DNA of 64,000 bases from JAICSD01 sp035637115 (GCA_035637115.1 DASPXV010000114.1:1-64000), one strand, 5' to 3'. Counted from the stretch's first letter, positions 33,023 through 42,257 are shown. Numbers and translations: made by a program. The notes: generated by a model from the sequence alone, not told the origin.

Positions 33023-34156
33023 GTGCTTCCCGACGACATTACCCAGGCGGTGCTGGCGCGCAAGGACGTGGCGCGCTACCTGCGCGGCGGTCACGGGCAG
33101 AGCGAGCTGCAGGCGCGCGAGCGCATCCACGCATACCTCGACGAGCTCAAGACCACGCAGCGGTATCCGATCTACCGCGCCCTCAAGCATCCCCTCTACC
33201 CGATTCTCCGCAAGGTGGAGCGTGTCGACGAGCACGTGCGCATCGCGCAGCAGGCGACGAACACCGGGCGCGTGATCTACGTTTCCAATCACAAGTCACA
33301 TCTCGACTATCTCGTCGAACCGCTGGTGCTCGACGACAACGGGATTCGTCCGCCGGTCACCGCTGCCGGCATCAATCTTTTTGGCGGACCGCTCGGACTG
33401 CTTCATCGCCACGTGACCGGCGCCATTCCGATCAGGCGCAACACGAAAGACGCGGCGTACCTGGTGACGTTGAAGGCCTACATCGCCGAGTTGCTGCAGC
33501 GCAGCGACCTGCTCTTCTACATCGAAGGTGGACGCAGCTATACCGGCGAACTGAAAACGCCGAAGACCGGCCTGCTGCACGCGACGCTTCAGGCGGAGGT
33601 CGACGGCGCCGTCATCGTTCCGCTCGCAGTGGCGTATGACATCGTCCTCGAGGATCACATCCTGCCGCACGCGGCGGCGAAGCGGCGGGCGCGGCCGTTC
33701 GGCCGCGAAGTCGCCGAGATGGTGCGCTACGCCGTCGGCTACCAGACACGCGCGTTCGTCACGTTCGGCAAGCCGATCCCGCTCGACGGCTACGATCCGG
33801 AAGCGCGCCGCGACGTGATGAACCTCGCGCACCAGATACGCGACACGATCGGATTGCTGTACAAGGTGCTGCCGACCGCGATCGTCGCCGCCGCGATGCG
33901 TCCGTCGACCACGCGACGTGACCTCGAGTCCCGCGCGGATGCGCTGATCGACGCACTCCGCCAGTCCAGCGCGAACCTCGCCGTCCAGAGCGGATGCGAG
34001 GCCGTCGAGATCGGCGGAGCGATGCTGGCGGACCGCAACATCATTCATGTCGAGCGCGGCGGCAAGTATCGCGTCCGCGAGCGGACCGTGCTGCGCTACT
34101 ACGGGCGCACGATCCAGCACATACTCGCGCCGCGGCGGCCGCAGCGCACGCACTGA
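33023..34156 (+). CDS. Glycerol-3-phosphate acyltransferase-like protein (PlsB/LPLAT fold)
   Basis: About 377 aa from GTG 33023. Acyltransferase block I is YVSNHKSHLDYLVEPL (H-x4-D). Block III is FYIEGGRSYTGELKTPKTGL, close to the PlsB EGGRSR-TG motif. Block IV lies near IVPLAVAYDI. It is much shorter than E. coli PlsB (about 800 aa), keeping the catalytic core only. It would put the first acyl chain onto glycerol 3-phosphate in membrane lipid synthesis. It overlaps the proline dehydrogenase gene by one base. Confidence 0.85.
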   Translation: MLPDDITQAVLARKDVARYLRGGHGQSELQARERIHAYLDELKTTQRYPIYRALKHPLYPILRKVERVDEHVRIAQQATNTGRVIYVSNHKSHLDYLVEPLVLDDNGIRPPVTAAGINLFGGPLGLLHRHVTGAIPIRRNTKDAAYLVTLKAYIAELLQRSDLLFYIEGGRSYTGELKTPKTGLLHATLQAEVDGAVIVPLAVAYDIVLEDHILPHAAAKRRARPFGREVAEMVRYAVGYQTRAFVTFGKPIPLDGYDPEARRDVMNLAHQIRDTIGLLYKVLPTAIVAAAMRPSTTRRDLESRADALIDALRQSSANLAVQSGCEAVEIGGAMLADRNIIHVERGGKYRVRERTVLRYYGRTIQHILAPRRPQRTH

Positions 34157-35091
34157 TGCTGCAGATCGTTTCCAGGACTTTTTTCCACATCCTCGCGGGA
34201 AGTCAGGGCCTCAAATCGCTTGCATCGCGCTACGGAATGCGCACGCAGGCGGGCTTCGCCCGCCGCTTCATCGCGGGAGAGAGCGTGGAGGAGGCAATCG
34301 AGGCCGCCCGCACGATCGAACGCGACGGGCTCACAGTCACGCTGGATTTCCTTGGCGAAAGCGTCACGTCGATCGCGGAGGCGGACGCCGCCACGCGCAC
34401 CTATCTCGGCATCATGGACAAGATCGCGGCTTCGGGCATCGATCGCAACGTGTCGCTGAAGCTCACGCAGCTCGGGCTCACGATTGACCGCGCGACCTGT
34501 GTCGACAACCTACGGCGCATCCTCGACGCCGGCGCCGCGAAAGACTTCTTCGTGCGCATCGACATGGAGAATTCGCCGTTTACCGCGGTGACGCTCGACG
34601 TGTTCGAGACGATGTGGCAGCAGGGATATCGGAATGCGGGAGTCGTGCTGCAGTCGTGCCTGCCGCGCAGCGAGGAAGATGCGGCGCGCATGAATGCGCT
34701 CGGCGCGCGCGTGCGCCTCGTGAAAGGCGCGTACAACGAACCCAAGGACGTCGCGTACCAGTCGAAGGCGGACGTGGACGCCGCGTTCGTGCGGATCATG
34801 CAGCTGCTGCTCGCGGGTGGAAACTACCCGGCGATTGCGACGCACGATCCGGCGATGCTCGATGCGACGCGCGCCTTCGCGACCCAGCGATCGCTCGATC
34901 CGTCCACGTTCGAGTTCCAGATGTTGTACGGGATCCGTCGCGATCTCCAGGGCGGGCTGAGGCGGGATGGGTATCGCGTCCGCGTCTATGTTCCATTCGG
35001 CTGTGAATGGTTCCCCTACTTCATGCGGCGGCTGGGGGAGCGGCCGGCCAATGTCGGATTTGTACTTCGCGGCGTTCTCGGCGAACGATGA
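34156..35091 (+). CDS. Proline dehydrogenase
   Basis: 311-aa monofunctional FAD-dependent proline dehydrogenase (PutA PRODH domain, beta/alpha barrel): GLTVTLDFLGESVTSIAEAD, NVSLKLTQLGLTIDRATC, RIDMENSPFTAVTLDVFE, RVRLVKGAYNEPKDVAYQ, ATHDPAMLDATRAFA, FEFQMLYGIRRDLQ, and the substrate-binding RVYVPFGCEWFPYFMRRLGE. It oxidises proline to pyrroline-5-carboxylate at the membrane, feeding electrons to quinone. The partner P5C dehydrogenase is not in the window. Confidence 0.95.
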   Translation: MLQIVSRTFFHILAGSQGLKSLASRYGMRTQAGFARRFIAGESVEEAIEAARTIERDGLTVTLDFLGESVTSIAEADAATRTYLGIMDKIAASGIDRNVSLKLTQLGLTIDRATCVDNLRRILDAGAAKDFFVRIDMENSPFTAVTLDVFETMWQQGYRNAGVVLQSCLPRSEEDAARMNALGARVRLVKGAYNEPKDVAYQSKADVDAAFVRIMQLLLAGGNYPAIATHDPAMLDATRAFATQRSLDPSTFEFQMLYGIRRDLQGGLRRDGYRVRVYVPFGCEWFPYFMRRLGERPANVGFVLRGVLGER

Positions 35092-35333
35092 GTAAAGTCT
35101 TTCCCTTCTTACCTGTGTAGCGTGCGTCCAACCAGGCCGGCAACCGCTGTTTCATCTATTACAACAGCCCAGCCGCAGGATCACTAACGGAATTCGCTCT
35201 AAATCCTTGTGTCGGCTGAGTTTCCATCTGAGCCGTTCTCACGTGGCACGGGTGTTGATATCCTTGAGGTCGAAGGGCGGAACCGAGCCAGTCGAGCCGG
35301 CGTCCTAGGTTAAAGAAAAGGGTGATTGTCGAC

Positions 35334-35630
35334 ATGGTGACCAACTATGCCCAGCGACTCACGGCGACCACGAGTATTGACGATACGCAGACCAGCGCCG
35401 GCGTAATGAATCGGGCCATTACACGCGTCGGCCAGATGCTCTGCGGCCTGCGCGGACATGATTCAGTGCTGCACTTCGAAGGCAAGCGGGTGATGATGCG
35501 CTGCACTTCCTGCGGGCACGACAGCCCGGGCTGGGAAGTCAGCGGGCGCGCGCCGCGCCAGCGCTTCGAAGGCGATGCGCGGCGGCACGTCCTCGTGCCT
35601 CAGCGCCTCGTGTTCCGCAAAACGGCCTGA
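35334..35630 (+). CDS. Small zinc-ribbon-like protein
   Basis: 98 aa from ATG 35334 (an in-frame GTG at 35322 would add four residues). The core C-GLRGHDSVLHFEGKRVMM-RC-TSC-GHDSPGWEV has Cys/His spaced as a small treble-clef or zinc-ribbon. The N-terminus is polar and low-complexity. I do not recognise a named family. The preceding 242 bases carry no other gene. It may be a regulatory or adaptor protein. Confidence 0.7.
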   Translation: MVTNYAQRLTATTSIDDTQTSAGVMNRAITRVGQMLCGLRGHDSVLHFEGKRVMMRCTSCGHDSPGWEVSGRAPRQRFEGDARRHVLVPQRLVFRKTA

Positions 35631-35633
35631 GCG

Positions 35634-36782
35634 TCACGTGTCCTGCCCGATGCACCAGTCGCGCGCCAGCGCGATCAGCGCATCGCGGCACCGAAGCACG
35701 TCGTCGAGTTCGACGTGCTCCTCGATGCTGTGCAGGCCTGCGCCACCAGGCCCGAACAGCACCGAGGGGATTCCCGCCGCGCCGAGCACTGCCGCATCCG
35801 TCCAGAAACTCATCCCCTCGAATTGATGTTCCTTGTCGTGCTCGCGCGATAGCACCTTGAGCAACAACCGCGGCAATTCGTGCGAGGCCGGAATCTCATA
35901 AGACGGCCGCGCGAACAGCGGCGTCACTGAAGCTTCGAATTCCGGATCGTCGCGTCGAAGCTCTTCGAGAATTCGTTCCAGTTCGTGACTGACGATCTCG
36001 TCTGTCTCTCCCGTAATCGTTCGACGCTCGAGTTTGAGCACGCATCGATCGGGATAGCTGCTCAGTTCCCGGCCCCCTTCGATCAACGATGCGTGCAGCG
36101 AGGCGGTGCCCATCAGCGGATGCGGCGCGCGTGACTGCAGCCGGTGATCGAGCGCTTCGAGCGCGTGAAGAACGCGTCCCATCCTGACGATGGCGTCACG
36201 GCCGTCGCGGGGGCGGCTTCCGTGCGCGGCACGTCCACGCGTTTCGATCTCGAACCACGCGAATCCCTTGTGCCCTGTCGCAATGCGCAGATCGGTGGGC
36301 TCGGTGACGACCGCGGCGTCGGCGCGCCAGCGTGTCACGAGCGCGTCCGCGCCTATGCTGGCGTACTCTTCGTCCACGACCGCCGCCACGATCAGACGCC
36401 CGGCGGCGAATCTGTCCGCAGCGAGCACGCGCGCCGCATCGATCATTGCGGCCACGCCCCCTTTCATGTCCTGCGATCCCCGTCCGTAGAGCCGGCCGTC
36501 ACGTTCGATCGGATCGAAGGGTGTTTTCATCCCTTCCACGCCGACAGTGTCCATGTGGCCGCAGAGCATGAGGGATCGTCCGCGCGACCTTCCCTCGAGC
36601 ACGCCGATCACGTTCGGGCGCCCGGGCGCCGCCTCCTGTATTTCGACGTCGAGGCCCATCGCGCGCAGGTGCTGCGCGACGGCCGCCGCGATCGCCCCTT
36701 CGCCGGCCGCGCCCGGCACCAGCGACGGATTGACGGAATCGATCGCAACGAGATCTTTCAGGAGTCGAATGGCCGGGTCCAT
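35634..36782 (-). CDS. M20-family metallopeptidase (ArgE/DapE-like deacylase)
   Basis: 382 aa. Di-zinc signatures: MLCGHMDTVGVEGMKTPFDP (His, Asp), GRGSQDMKGGVAAMIDAARV (bridging Asp), AAVVDEEYASIGADALV (catalytic Glu-Glu), VVTEPTDL, and late His in GPGGAGLHSIEEHVEL. The dimerisation (lid) domain spans about 180-290. The sequence resembles ArgE/DapE/acetylornithine deacetylase relatives, but no amino-acid biosynthesis genes adjoin it, so a role in peptide or acylated amino-acid hydrolysis is as likely. It is divergent from the SDR gene, 20 bp apart. Confidence 0.9.
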   Translation of the reverse strand: MDPAIRLLKDLVAIDSVNPSLVPGAAGEGAIAAAVAQHLRAMGLDVEIQEAAPGRPNVIGVLEGRSRGRSLMLCGHMDTVGVEGMKTPFDPIERDGRLYGRGSQDMKGGVAAMIDAARVLAADRFAAGRLIVAAVVDEEYASIGADALVTRWRADAAVVTEPTDLRIATGHKGFAWFEIETRGRAAHGSRPRDGRDAIVRMGRVLHALEALDHRLQSRAPHPLMGTASLHASLIEGGRELSSYPDRCVLKLERRTITGETDEIVSHELERILEELRRDDPEFEASVTPLFARPSYEIPASHELPRLLLKVLSREHDKEHQFEGMSFWTDAAVLGAAGIPSVLFGPGGAGLHSIEEHVELDDVLRCRDALIALARDWCIGQDT

Positions 36783-36802
36783 CGTCCGTATAGTATCTAT
36801 TG

Positions 36803-37597
36803 ATGGATCTGAGCGGCCGCGTCGCCGCGATCACCGGCGCCTCCTCCGGCATCGGGCTCGCGTGCGCGAAACACCTGGCTCGTGAAGGTGTCGCCGTGGT
36901 GTTGGGCGCGCGCCGGACCGCACTGCTTGAAGCGACAGCCGCGGAGATTATCTCGGCGGGCGGGCGCGCGGCGATCCTTCCGATGGATGTCATGCGCGAG
37001 GAGGACGTGCAGGCGCTCGTTGCGCGCGCGACGCAGGAGTTCGGCCGCCTCGACATCATGATTTGCAACGCCGGCTTCGGCTTTTACGGAACGCTGGAGG
37101 ACACGCCGTCCGACATCATGCAGCGCATGATGAACGTGAATTACATGGGCACGTTCTACGGCGCCCGCGCGGCGCTGCCCATCTTCCGTGCGCACAACAG
37201 CGGGCATCTGATCTTCGTTTCGTCGATCGTCGGGCGGCGCGGGATCGCGTTCATGGGCGGCTACTCGGCAACCAAAGCCGCGCAGGCCGGACTCGCCGAG
37301 TCGCTCCGCACCGAGTTCTCGGGCACGCCGATCCACGTGTCCTGCGTCTACCCGATCTCCACGCGCACCGAGTTTCATGACGCGATGGCACGCGACTATG
37401 GGCATGCCGTCAGCGGCCTTGGTCCGAAGCAGACGGTGGACGACGTCGCGCGGGCGATCGTTGCGTGCATTCGGCGGCCGCGGCCCGAGGTGTACCCGCA
37501 CCGTGCGTCGCGGTTGCTCGCCGTGCTGAACATCGTCGCGCCGCGTTTCACGGACAGGTTCGTCCGGAAGTTCGGGCGCCGCCGCGATGCCATTTGA
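36803..37597 (+). CDS. Short-chain dehydrogenase/reductase
   Basis: 264-aa classical SDR. TGASSGIGLACAKHL is the cofactor motif, ICNAGFGFYGTLED the NAG motif, SSIVGRRGIAFMGGYSATKA gives Ser and YxxxK of the active site. The Arg after beta-2 (GARRTALLE) favours NADPH. Substrate is unknown. It overlaps the following FGE-like gene by 11 bases. Confidence 0.9.
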   Translation: MDLSGRVAAITGASSGIGLACAKHLAREGVAVVLGARRTALLEATAAEIISAGGRAAILPMDVMREEDVQALVARATQEFGRLDIMICNAGFGFYGTLEDTPSDIMQRMMNVNYMGTFYGARAALPIFRAHNSGHLIFVSSIVGRRGIAFMGGYSATKAAQAGLAESLRTEFSGTPIHVSCVYPISTRTEFHDAMARDYGHAVSGLGPKQTVDDVARAIVACIRRPRPEVYPHRASRLLAVLNIVAPRFTDRFVRKFGRRRDAI

Positions 37598-38264
37598 GCG
37601 CATCCCGGCCGGCCGCTTCCTCATGGGCAGCCACAGCGGGCAGGACGACGAGCGCCCGGCGCATTACGTCCATGTGGACGCATTCGACGCGTCGATTTAT
37701 CCCGTTACACGCGGCGAGTACCGCGCGTTTCTCGACGCGACGCACCATGCCGCGCCACGCGACTGGGACGATTCGGCGTTCGCGGGGGACGATCGTCCTG
37801 TCGTCGGCGTGAGCTGGCATGACGCGGTGGCGTATTGCGCGTGGCGGACCCGCGAAGGCAGCGCCGAACGGCTTCCGACCGAAGCTGAATGGGAGCGCGC
37901 CGCGCGCGGCGGCATCGACGGTGCCGCATTTCCATGGGGCAACGAAATCCCGGCGTGGATTCCCGACAAGGGACGGGGTCCGCTTGCGGGCCCGTGGTCG
38001 ATCACGCTCGGCGAGCCAAATGCATTTGGTCTCTATGGCATCGCGGCCAATATCCACGAGTGGTGCGCGGACTGGCACGACGCCGCGTATTACGCGGTCT
38101 CGCCGCCGGCGAATCCGCGCGGCCCAGAGAGCGGCGCGCGTCGCGCCTCGCGCGGCGGCTCCTGGCGCCATGCCGTCACGATCAGCCGCTGCTCCGCGCG
38201 CAGCAAGATCGATCCCTCCTTCCGCTATACCGACTACGGTTTCCGCACCGTGAGGAGCGCGTGA
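37587..38264 (+). CDS. Formylglycine-generating-enzyme-like (SUMF1 fold) protein
   Basis: 225 aa covering one FGE-sulfatase domain: FERIPAGRFLMGSHSGQDDE, YPVTRGEYRAFLDAT, VVGVSWHDAVAYCAWR, RLPTEAEWERAARGG, NIHEWCADWHD, and RGGSWRHAVTISRCSARSKI at the end. True FGE uses two cysteines in the GGSW region; here only the second remains (RCS), the first position is His. It is therefore unlikely to make formylglycine and may be one of the many non-catalytic or iron-dependent relatives. Confidence 0.85.
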   Translation: MPFERIPAGRFLMGSHSGQDDERPAHYVHVDAFDASIYPVTRGEYRAFLDATHHAAPRDWDDSAFAGDDRPVVGVSWHDAVAYCAWRTREGSAERLPTEAEWERAARGGIDGAAFPWGNEIPAWIPDKGRGPLAGPWSITLGEPNAFGLYGIAANIHEWCADWHDAAYYAVSPPANPRGPESGARRASRGGSWRHAVTISRCSARSKIDPSFRYTDYGFRTVRSA

Positions 38265-39655
38265 GCATCGACCCGCCTGAGGCAGGAACCCGGGCAATCG
38301 CGAAAGCCGTGCGCGACGCGGGCGGCCGCGCGCTGATCGTCGGCGGCTGGGTTCGCGATGGCCTGATGCATCCTTCGGCTCCGCATCCGTCCAAGGACAT
38401 CGACATCGAAGTTTTCGGCATCGATGCGGCGCGGCTGAAGAGAATCCTGTCCGCATTCGGTTCCGTCAACACCGTTGGTGAAAGCTTTACCGTCTATAAG
38501 GTCGCGGGACTCGACGTCTCCATTCCGCGGACGGAGTCGAAGACCGGACGCGGACACAAGGGCTTCGCCGTCCTCGGGGATCCGACGCTTTCGCCGAAAG
38601 AAGCGGCACGCCGTCGCGACTTCACGATCAATGCGATTTCGTGGGATCCCCTGACCGGCGAGTACATCGATCCATTCCACGGACAAAAGGACGTCGAGCG
38701 ACGCCTGCTGCGCGCGGTGGATCCGCAGACGTTCGCCGACGACAGCCTCCGCGTGCTGCGCGCGATCCAGTTCGCCGCGCGTTTCGAATTCACGCTGGAC
38801 GACGCGACGAAGGCGCTGTGCCGATTGCTTCCGCTCGACGATCTTCCCGCGGAACGCATCTGGGGAGAGATTGAGAAGCTGCTGCTGCGCGCGCCCCGCC
38901 CGTCGATCGGCTTCGCGCTGGCGCTGGAGCTTGGCGTAATCGAGCGTCTCTTCCCCGAGCTCGACGTTCTCGTCGGCTGCCCACAGGAACCGGAATGGCA
39001 TCCGGAAGGGGACGTGTGGGTGCACACCCTGCTGGTCATCGACGAGGCGCGGAAGCGGATCGACGACCTGCCGTATCCGCAGCAGGTCGCCGTCATGCTC
39101 GGCGCCGTCTGCCACGACCTGGGCAAGCCCGCGACCACGGCACACATCGACGGACGAATCCGATCGCTGGATCACGAGGAACAGGGGATCGCACCAGCCG
39201 TCGCGTTGCTCGATCGCTTGAACGTGCACTCGATGCAGGGTTACGACGTCCGCCGCGACGTGCTCGGCATCGTCGCGAATCACCTCAAACCGGGCATGTA
39301 CGCCAGAGCGAATTCTCCGGTCGGCGACGGCGCGTTCCGGCGTCTCGCGCAGAAAGTGGACCTGGAGCTGCTTGCGCGCGTGGCGAAGGCGGATTGCGAG
39401 GGACGCGGCGGCGGCTTCGACTGTTCGGCGATGGACGAATTCCTCGAGCGCGCGCGCCGCCTCGGTGTCGAACATGCACCGCCACAGCCGCTAGTGAAGG
39501 GACGTCACCTGCTCGAGATGGGCGTGAAGCCTGGGCCCGCCGTTGGCGAAGTGCTGAAGCAGGTGTACGAACGGCAGCTCGATGGCAGCGTCGCGGACTT
39601 CGACTCGGCGCTCGCGCTCGCGCGGGAGATTGCCCGCGAACGGAGACTATACTGA
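38261..39655 (+). CDS. tRNA nucleotidyltransferase / poly(A) polymerase family protein with HD domain
   Basis: About 464 aa from GTG 38261, overlapping the previous stop. The class II nucleotidyltransferase head: ALIVGGWVRDGLMHPSAPHP, KDIDIEVFGID (DxD), RRRDFTINAISWDP, RVLRAIQFAARFEF. An HD domain follows (about 245-340): HTLLVIDEARKRIDD, GAVCHDLGKPATTAHIDG, HEEQGIAPA. It matches the CCA-adding enzyme arrangement. It could repair tRNA 3' ends or act on related RNAs. Confidence 0.9.
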   Translation: MSIDPPEAGTRAIAKAVRDAGGRALIVGGWVRDGLMHPSAPHPSKDIDIEVFGIDAARLKRILSAFGSVNTVGESFTVYKVAGLDVSIPRTESKTGRGHKGFAVLGDPTLSPKEAARRRDFTINAISWDPLTGEYIDPFHGQKDVERRLLRAVDPQTFADDSLRVLRAIQFAARFEFTLDDATKALCRLLPLDDLPAERIWGEIEKLLLRAPRPSIGFALALELGVIERLFPELDVLVGCPQEPEWHPEGDVWVHTLLVIDEARKRIDDLPYPQQVAVMLGAVCHDLGKPATTAHIDGRIRSLDHEEQGIAPAVALLDRLNVHSMQGYDVRRDVLGIVANHLKPGMYARANSPVGDGAFRRLAQKVDLELLARVAKADCEGRGGGFDCSAMDEFLERARRLGVEHAPPQPLVKGRHLLEMGVKPGPAVGEVLKQVYERQLDGSVADFDSALALAREIARERRLY

Positions 39656-39666
39656 GTCGCTGGTCT

Positions 39667-39690
39667 CTCGTTCCTGCTTCCTGAATCCCT
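39667..39690. repeat. Heptamer array between genes (CTGCTTC-like)
   Basis: ctcgttc, ctgcttc, ctgaatc fill most of the gap between the nucleotidyltransferase stop and the next ATG at 39691. It is a short member of the heptamer-periodic group. Confidence 0.35.
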
Positions 39691-40341
39691 ATGTCGAAAC
39701 GTCTCTCTGCGTATCTGTTTTTATGCCTGATGACCGCCGCACCGGCCGCGGCGCAGGAGAAGGATCCGATCGGCCCAATCGCCGTCGACCTGCGCGGCGC
39801 GTTCGCGCGTCACAAGGTCGAACCGGACATTGCGAAAAACCTGTCGGTCGAGGCGGGCAACCTTCCGGTCAGGAGCTTCGGGCTGGTCGGCGGCGCACAC
39901 ATCTATCCGTGGCGCACCAGGGGAAAGGTCATGCTCGGGTTCGGCGGCAATGTGGTGGTGGCGCGAGGGACACGGACGCTCGACGTCGTCGCGTCGGATG
40001 GGACGACGACGAAGAGTCCGACGGTCCGGCGGCACTTCACGACGTTCTCGCCGGAGATTTCACTGAACTTCGGCCACAGGAACGGCTGGAGCTACATCAG
40101 TGGCGGACTGTTCGGCCGCTCGAAGCTGTACGTCGACCTCGCGGACAAGCCGGCGGCCGAGGCGCCGTATCGCAAGACGCTGAACTATGGCGGCGGTGCC
40201 CGCTGGTTCACCAGCGAGCACATCGCCTTCGCCGTTGATTTCCGGTGGTATTCGGTCGCCGAGCAGCTTGCGGTCGCCGGCGTGGTCGGCCAGCCGCGCA
40301 CGACGCTGCTCGTCCTGAGCGGCGGCCTGAGTTTTAAATGA
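39691..40341 (+). CDS. Predicted outer-membrane beta-barrel protein
   Basis: 216 aa with a signal peptide (MSKRLSAYLFLCLMTAAPAA, cleavage near AAA-QE). The rest alternates short amphipathic strands (KVMLGFGGNVVVAR, EISLNFGHRNGWSYISGGLF, HIAFAVDFRWYSVA) and ends TTLLVLSGGLSFK, with a penultimate aromatic as in barrel C-termini. It resembles OmpA/OprF-like 8-strand barrel proteins without a known function. Confidence 0.75.
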   Translation: MSKRLSAYLFLCLMTAAPAAAQEKDPIGPIAVDLRGAFARHKVEPDIAKNLSVEAGNLPVRSFGLVGGAHIYPWRTRGKVMLGFGGNVVVARGTRTLDVVASDGTTTKSPTVRRHFTTFSPEISLNFGHRNGWSYISGGLFGRSKLYVDLADKPAAEAPYRKTLNYGGGARWFTSEHIAFAVDFRWYSVAEQLAVAGVVGQPRTTLLVLSGGLSFK

Positions 40342-40345
40342 CCCC

Positions 40346-40373
40346 GAGCCAGAAGCCCTGAGCCAGAAGCGCT
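40346..40373. repeat. Heptamer array (GAGCCAG/AAGCCCT alternating)
   Basis: gagccag-aagccct-gagccag-aagcgct: two 14-base units, each two heptamers, in the gap between convergent genes. No T-rich terminator follows. Confidence 0.5.
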
Positions 40374-40385
40374 GACAGCCGCGCC

Positions 40386-41309
40386 TTACTTCGTGTGCGC
40401 GCGCAGAAAATCCAGCGTCAGCTTCCAGGCTTGTTCCGTCGCCTTCATGTTGCCGGGCGCGTTCGCGCCGCCCGACTGCTGGCGCAGGAATCCGTGCCCG
40501 GCGCCCTCGAAGATGTGCGGATCGTAGATCGCCTTGGCCTGCGCCATTCCCGCCTTCGCCGTTTCGATGTTCGCGTTGACGCGCGCGTCGTTGCCGCCGT
40601 ACAGGCCGAGCACCGGCACCTTCGCGCCCGCGTACGCCGCCGGGTCCGCCGACATTGGTCCGTAATAGGAGACCGCCGCGTTCAACGCCGGCTGGCGCAA
40701 CGCATACGTGAACGCCGTCCCGCCGCCCCAGCAGAATCCAATGGCAGCCATCTTCCCGTTCGCCGCGGGAATCGTCAACGCGTACGCGCGCACGTCGTTG
40801 AGGATGCGCACCGTGTCGTCGGGCGTGACGTTGCGGATCTCGGCGGTGGATCCCTGGGAGCCAAGCTCCTGGCTTCCTCCCTTGTTTGGTCCGCGTCCCG
40901 AGAGGAAGTCAGGAGCGATCGCGATGAAGCCTTCCTTCGCGAGCTGGTCGGCGACTCCACGGATCCAGTCGCTGAGACCAAAGATCTCGTGGATTACGAT
41001 TACCACCGGCGCCTTGTCCCGGCGTTCGGGATAGACGACGAAGGACTTGATCGGCGTCCCGTTGCTGCCCTTGATGTCCACCCACTCGCCGTGTCGTGGC
41101 GACGACTTGAGCTGCTCGATCGCCTGCGCCGCGTCGTTGTCGCCCGACGGCGGCAGGTTCGGATTGCGCGCGGCCGCGGGCTGTGTGGTGGTCGCCGCCT
41201 GCTCCATTGCATGTGCCGCGTGTGGATTCACCGCGGCGGGCGCGGGTCCCTGTGCGAACGCCGGCCCTGCGATCAGTGCAAACGCGGCGGCGAGTACAGC
41301 TCTCTTCAT
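40386..41309 (-). CDS. Exported dienelactone hydrolase-family protein
   Basis: 307 aa. Signal peptide MKRAVLAAAFALIAGPAFAQ, a His/Ala-rich linker, then the alpha/beta-hydrolase: VIVIHEIFGLSDWIRGVADQ (the conserved Glu of HEIFGL), GFCWGGGTAFTYALR with Cys nucleophile in GFCWGG, GLYGGNDARV (Asp) and EGAGHGF (His). The Cys-Asp-His triad is that of DLH. Substrate may be a lactone or ester in the periplasm. Confidence 0.9.
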   Translation of the reverse strand: MKRAVLAAAFALIAGPAFAQGPAPAAVNPHAAHAMEQAATTTQPAAARNPNLPPSGDNDAAQAIEQLKSSPRHGEWVDIKGSNGTPIKSFVVYPERRDKAPVVIVIHEIFGLSDWIRGVADQLAKEGFIAIAPDFLSGRGPNKGGSQELGSQGSTAEIRNVTPDDTVRILNDVRAYALTIPAANGKMAAIGFCWGGGTAFTYALRQPALNAAVSYYGPMSADPAAYAGAKVPVLGLYGGNDARVNANIETAKAGMAQAKAIYDPHIFEGAGHGFLRQQSGGANAPGNMKATEQAWKLTLDFLRAHTK

Positions 41310-41320
41310 CTCCGTGTCCT

Positions 41321-41359
41321 CCAGATTTGCAAATTTCCAAATTCCCAGATTTCCAAATC
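41321..41359. repeat. AATTTCC-type short repeats
   Basis: The 51-bp gap between two minus-strand genes holds AT-rich near-heptamers (gatttgc, aaatttcc, aaattccc, agatttcc, aaatc). A very similar sequence on the other strand occurs at 47827-47868 upstream of glk. Confidence 0.5.
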
Positions 41360-41360
41360 G

Positions 41361-42257
41361 TTACGCTGCCTTGCCTCGCTTCCATTCCTCGAAGAGCCGC
41401 TTGGCGTTGCCTGCCACCGAGTGCAGCGTCGGAGCCCAGCCGAGCGCGCGTGCGCGCGGGCTCCGCACAATCTGATCGAGCGCAAGCGCTTCCGCGTACG
41501 GTCCCATTTTCTTGCGCGCCTCGGGCAGCGGGACGTGCCGGATGCTCGGCGGCGTGGGCGCGTGTTCGGCCAGCGCGGCAACGATCTCGTTCACCGTCTC
41601 GGCGCTATCGTCGGTCGCATGGAAGACACCCGAGGCTGCAGGCGTGCCGACGATCCGCGCGTACAGCTCGCCGAGATCGCGTTCGTAAATGAGCGGCCAG
41701 TGGTTTTCACCCCTGCCGATGATGCGTACGAGGCTGTTCGCCGCGTCTTTGAGCAGATCGCCCACGATGCCGCGGGATCCGCCGAACACGATGCCAGGAC
41801 GGATCACGACTGCGCGAACACCGGCAGCCGCGGTGTCGAGAATCTTCTGCTCGTGCGCAGGACGCCACGCGACCATTTCGATTGGGTTCACCGGCCCGGT
41901 TTCATCGACTGGCGCGGGGGCAGGTCCGAGGACCCAGATGCCCGACGTGTAAATCAGGAAGCGGCCGGGTTTGGGCGGCAGGCGGACCAGCGTGTCCACC
42001 GCAGTCGCATCGAACTCGCGCTGATGCGCACCATATTCGGCGGCCGCGTGAATGGCGCCATCCGCCCCGGCCGCCGCGTCGCGCCATGACGCCGGTTGCA
42101 TGATGTCGCCAAGCACCGGACTCGCACCGCGCGCCTGCACGCGCGCGGCGGCTTCATTGTTGCGCACGAGCGCATCCACATGACGGCCGGCGCGGACCAG
42201 CGCATCGAGCACCGCACCCCCGACATACCCCGTTCCGCCGGTGAGAAACACACGCAT
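41361..42257 (-). CDS. NAD(P)-dependent epimerase/dehydratase (extended SDR)
   Basis: 298 aa. MRVFLTGGTGYVGGAVLDAL is the extended-SDR cofactor motif (TGGTGYVG). The active-site Ser/Thr is near FLIYTSGIWVLG. The YxxxK motif is not clear; AWRPAHEQKILDTAA has His for Tyr (HEQK), as in atypical extended SDRs. VVIRPGIVFGGSRGIVGDLL follows. It is probably a nucleoside-diphosphate-sugar or related epimerase-like reductase. It is 62 bp from the divergent acyl-enzyme gene. Confidence 0.85.
   Translation of the reverse strand: MRVFLTGGTGYVGGAVLDALVRAGRHVDALVRNNEAAARVQARGASPVLGDIMQPASWRDAAAGADGAIHAAAEYGAHQREFDATAVDTLVRLPPKPGRFLIYTSGIWVLGPAPAPVDETGPVNPIEMVAWRPAHEQKILDTAAAGVRAVVIRPGIVFGGSRGIVGDLLKDAANSLVRIIGRGENHWPLIYERDLGELYARIVGTPAASGVFHATDDSAETVNEIVAALAEHAPTPPSIRHVPLPEARKKMGPYAEALALDQIVRSPRARALGWAPTLHSVAGNAKRLFEEWKRGKAA

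Noticed and set aside
35244..35258. TGGCACG-GGTG-TTGA upstream of the small zinc-ribbon gene, sigma-54-like
   Set aside because: The invariant GC of the -12 box reads GA. Without an activator nearby I treat it as chance.
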